From positions 2,418,001 to 2,482,000 of the forward strand of contig NZ_CP048397.1 in the NCBI RefSeq assembly GCF_010384365.1: 64,000 nucleotides of DNA. Direction: 5' to 3'. The notes under the pieces are model-generated. The model ran no database searches. It was not told the origin of the DNA and worked only from the letters and a program-made list of their open reading frames with translations. This DNA comes from Streptomyces sp. S4.7. Lineage in GTDB: Bacteria; Actinomycetota; Actinomycetes; Streptomycetales; Streptomycetaceae. Made by a program: the position numbers and the translations under genes. Shown here one piece after another: positions 62,043 through 64,000 of the stretch. Every line of letters starts with the position of its first letter. The stretch's first letter is position 1.

Positions 62043-63422
62043 ATGGTGTCGACCCCGGCAGTTCCCAATCTCGCCTTCCGCCGGCTGCGCGGCCCTCGCT
62101 CGCCGGGGGAGTTCGCCGCGGCCGTGCGCAGGGCCGCCCGGGAGACAGGTGAACAGGTCGCGTGCGACGCACGTTATATCGGACGGGTGGAGGCCGGCGA
62201 GATCCGCTGTCCCAACTACGCGTACGAACGCGTCTTCCTCCATATGTTCCCCGGCCTCACCCTGGCCGATCTGGGCTTCTCGCCCCGCGACACCGTGCGC
62301 GGCAGGGCGTCCGGAACCAGGGCCGACGTCCGTACGGCGCCGGCCCCCGACCCGACCCCGGTGCGCGGCGCTACCGGTGACACCAGCGAGGAGAGCGACG
62401 TGCTGCGTCGCGCATTCATGACCAACGGCACCGCGACGATGGCGGGGGCCTGTCTCGGCCTCGACATCGGCGGTGCGCACGCCACCGCCGGGACCGGCCC
62501 CCGGCAGTTGGGCGAGGCGGAGATCAACGCGCTGGAGGAGGCGGTACGCCGGATCAGGCTGCTGGACGACCGGCACGGCGCCGACGGGCTGTACCGGCGG
62601 GCGGCGCAGCCCCTGCGGACCGCGTACGCGCTCCTCGACGCGGGCACGGCCACCCGTGGCGCGACGGCCGACCGGCTGCACGCGAGCGCGGGCGAACTGG
62701 CGATCTCGGTGGGCTGGCTGGCCCACGACTCGGGCCGGTTCGACGACGCGCGTTCGCACTACGCGGAGGCGCTGGCCACCGCACGGGTCGCGGGTGATCC
62801 GGCACTTGAGGCGCACGCGTTCTGCAACACGTCGTTCCTGGCGAGGGACGGGGGCCGGCACCGTGAGGCGGTGCGCGCGGCGCAGGCCGGCCGGCGCGCG
62901 GCGTCGGAACTCGCCTCGCCGCGACTGCTGTCGCTCCTCGCGCTGCGCGAGGCGGGCGGCTGGGCCGGGCTCGGGGACCGTACGGGCTGCGAGCAGTCCC
63001 TGGGGCAGGCGCACACGTTCTTCGAGCGGGGTCCGTCGGACGACGACCCCGAGTGGATGTCGTTCTTCGGCGAGCCCGAACTGGAGGTGCTGGAGGCGCA
63101 GTGCCGGGCGGCGCTGGGCGACTGGTCGGCGGCGGCCCGGCACGCGTACCGGGCCACCGTCCTCCTGGACCCGCACTTCACCCGCAATCTCGCGCTCTAC
63201 CGGGCGGAGTTGGCCTCGAACCTGGCGCGCGCGGGCTTCCTCGACGAGGCCGCCGCGGCCGGGCACCGGGTGCTGGACCTGATGGACGAGGTCCAGTCGT
63301 CCCGTATCCAGGGCATGCTCGCGGGCATGGTCCGGGTGCTGCTGCCCAAGGGGCGCACGGCGGAGGTGGGCGGCTTCCTGGACCGCCACGCGTCGTCGGC
63401 CGCGACGGCGCGCAGGGCCTGA
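62043..63422 (+). CDS. XRE/TPR-type transcriptional regulator (NsdA-like)
   Basis: 459 residues. N-terminal atypical HTH (RRLRGPRSPGEFAAAVRRAARETGEQVACDARYIGRVEAGEIRCPNYAYERVFLHMFPGLTLADLGF), a linker, then a long helical TPR-like array (about 160-450: RLHASAGELAISVGWLAHDSGRFDDARSHYAEALATARVAGDPALEAHAFCNTSFLARDGGRHREAVRAAQAG). Matches the Streptomyces family that includes NsdA, which represses sporulation and antibiotic production. ATG 62043 follows AAGGAGAGG. The GCCGGAAC repeat is in its upstream region. Confidence 0.85.
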   Translation: MVSTPAVPNLAFRRLRGPRSPGEFAAAVRRAARETGEQVACDARYIGRVEAGEIRCPNYAYERVFLHMFPGLTLADLGFSPRDTVRGRASGTRADVRTAPAPDPTPVRGATGDTSEESDVLRRAFMTNGTATMAGACLGLDIGGAHATAGTGPRQLGEAEINALEEAVRRIRLLDDRHGADGLYRRAAQPLRTAYALLDAGTATRGATADRLHASAGELAISVGWLAHDSGRFDDARSHYAEALATARVAGDPALEAHAFCNTSFLARDGGRHREAVRAAQAGRRAASELASPRLLSLLALREAGGWAGLGDRTGCEQSLGQAHTFFERGPSDDDPEWMSFFGEPELEVLEAQCRAALGDWSAAARHAYRATVLLDPHFTRNLALYRAELASNLARAGFLDEAAAAGHRVLDLMDEVQSSRIQGMLAGMVRVLLPKGRTAEVGGFLDRHASSAATARRA

Positions 63423-63458
63423 CCTAGGGCCCGTCCGGCGTTCGGGGACAGCCGGACC

Positions 63459-64000
63459 TCAGCCCGCCAGATGCCCCGTGTCGTTCCAGATGTCGATCGC
63501 GGGGGCCCCGTACGCCCAGTCCAGGACCGACAGTGACGTCGGCGCCAGACGGATCCGGGAGGCGAAGGACACGTCCTCCCCCAGCCATCGCGCGCCGATC
63601 GCGCGCAGGATGTGGCCGTGTGCGAAGACCAGTACGTCACGGTCGGCCGAGCGGGCCCACGCCACGACCTCGTCGGCGCGTGCGGCGACCGCGGCCAGGG
63701 TCTCGCCGTCGGGGACGCCGTCGCGCCAGATGAACCAGCCCGGCCGCACCGCCTGGATCTCGGCCGGGGTCATGCCCTCGTACGCGCCGTAGTCGAACTC
63801 CATCAGCGCGTCCCACTCCCGCGCCCGGCCGCCGAACCCCGCGAGTTCGCACGTGTCGCTCGCGCGCAGCAGCGGGCTGGTGCGGATCTCCGCGTCGCGC
63901 AGGCCGGACCACGGCTCCCGGTGCAGCCGCTCCCCCAGCAGCTCGGCGCCGCGCCTGCCCTCGTCGAGCAGCGGGACATCCGTCCTCCCGGTGTGCCTGC
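63459..64000 (-). CDS. Histidine phosphatase family protein, partial
   Basis: The last 179 residues of a phosphoglycerate mutase-like phosphatase; the N-terminus with the catalytic RHG motif lies beyond the window. Visible: [25 protein letters not shown], the second conserved Arg in [17 protein letters not shown], catalytic Glu in [12 protein letters not shown], and the second His in [19 protein letters not shown]. Removes phosphate from a small molecule; substrate not predictable. Ends convergent to the TPR regulator. Confidence 0.88.
   Translation of the reverse strand, partial: RHTGRTDVPLLDEGRRGAELLGERLHREPWSGLRDAEIRTSPLLRASDTCELAGFGGRAREWDALMEFDYGAYEGMTPAEIQAVRPGWFIWRDGVPDGETLAAVAARADEVVAWARSADRDVLVFAHGHILRAIGARWLGEDVSFASRIRLAPTSLSVLDWAYGAPAIDIWNDTGHLAG

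Overview
This is a high-GC actinobacterial chromosome segment, almost certainly Streptomyces. Third codon positions are overwhelmingly G or C, GTG starts and four-base stop/start overlaps are common, adpA carries a TTA (bldA-dependent) codon, and the gene order from about 15 kb to 60 kb follows what I remember of the S. coelicolor core region around SCO2770-SCO2800 (agmatinase; leucine catabolism acyl-CoA genes; desferrioxamine locus; hexosaminidase; glmS; adpA; orn; tRNA-His; ceb/bglC). The synteny is recalled, not computed.

Layout. 1-2746 (minus): a sugar-catabolism operon (Gfo/Idh/MocA dehydrogenase, DUF993 protein, TIM-barrel sugar isomerase) with a divergent LacI regulator and a LacI-type palindrome. 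4.1-5.9 kb: a MarR-acetyltransferase fusion with its own operator, then another sugar isomerase/epimerase. 6.3-7.7 kb: a secreted S37 aminopeptidase. 7.7-11.2 kb: an AT-richer, gene-poor stretch with a small LuxR-type HTH protein, repeats and a twice-frameshifted kinase pseudogene. 11.2-15.1 kb: a fused two-half ABC exporter. 15.4-21.3 kb: a thiamine-diphosphate enzyme, an agmatinase-family ureohydrolase, a sodium symporter and a PucR regulator, which look like a guanidino-compound uptake and degradation unit. 21.4-27.7 kb: a tight five-gene operon (amino-acid-type ABC importer, nitrilase-family amidase, periplasmic-binding-fold decarboxylase-like protein) facing a MocR regulator across a set of palindromes.

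27.8-40.3 kb is acyl-CoA metabolism: an acyl-CoA dehydrogenase, a thioesterase, then the leucine/isovalerate route (TetR regulator with two operator copies, methylcrotonyl-CoA carboxylase beta and alpha, HMG-CoA lyase, isovaleryl-CoA-type dehydrogenase). A Crp/Fnr regulator, a phosphatase-like protein and a peroxiredoxin are interspersed.

41.4-46.7 kb is the desferrioxamine locus, but incomplete: an iron box, the ferrioxamine receptor desE and the reductase desF are intact, yet the biosynthetic genes desABCD that normally follow are absent. In their place is a 1.4 kb segment with an acyltransferase and a small unknown gene, bordered on both sides by pieces of a miniature inverted-repeat element (MITE). 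Full copies of the same element family lie at 50.1 kb and 60.1 kb.

46.8-64 kb: DUF4429/SHOCT protein, glmS, a universal stress protein, adpA, oligoribonuclease, tRNA-His, and a ruined cellobiose transporter. The CebR box survives, but cebE is frameshifted and fused in frame to the 3' part of cebG, with cebF lost; the beta-glucosidase bglC is intact. Then come a two-component system, a secreted proline-rich protein, a spermidine-synthase-fold protein, a TPR/XRE regulator and a truncated histidine phosphatase. The two most interesting points are the MITE-bordered loss of desABCD and the deletion-fusion of the ceb transporter.
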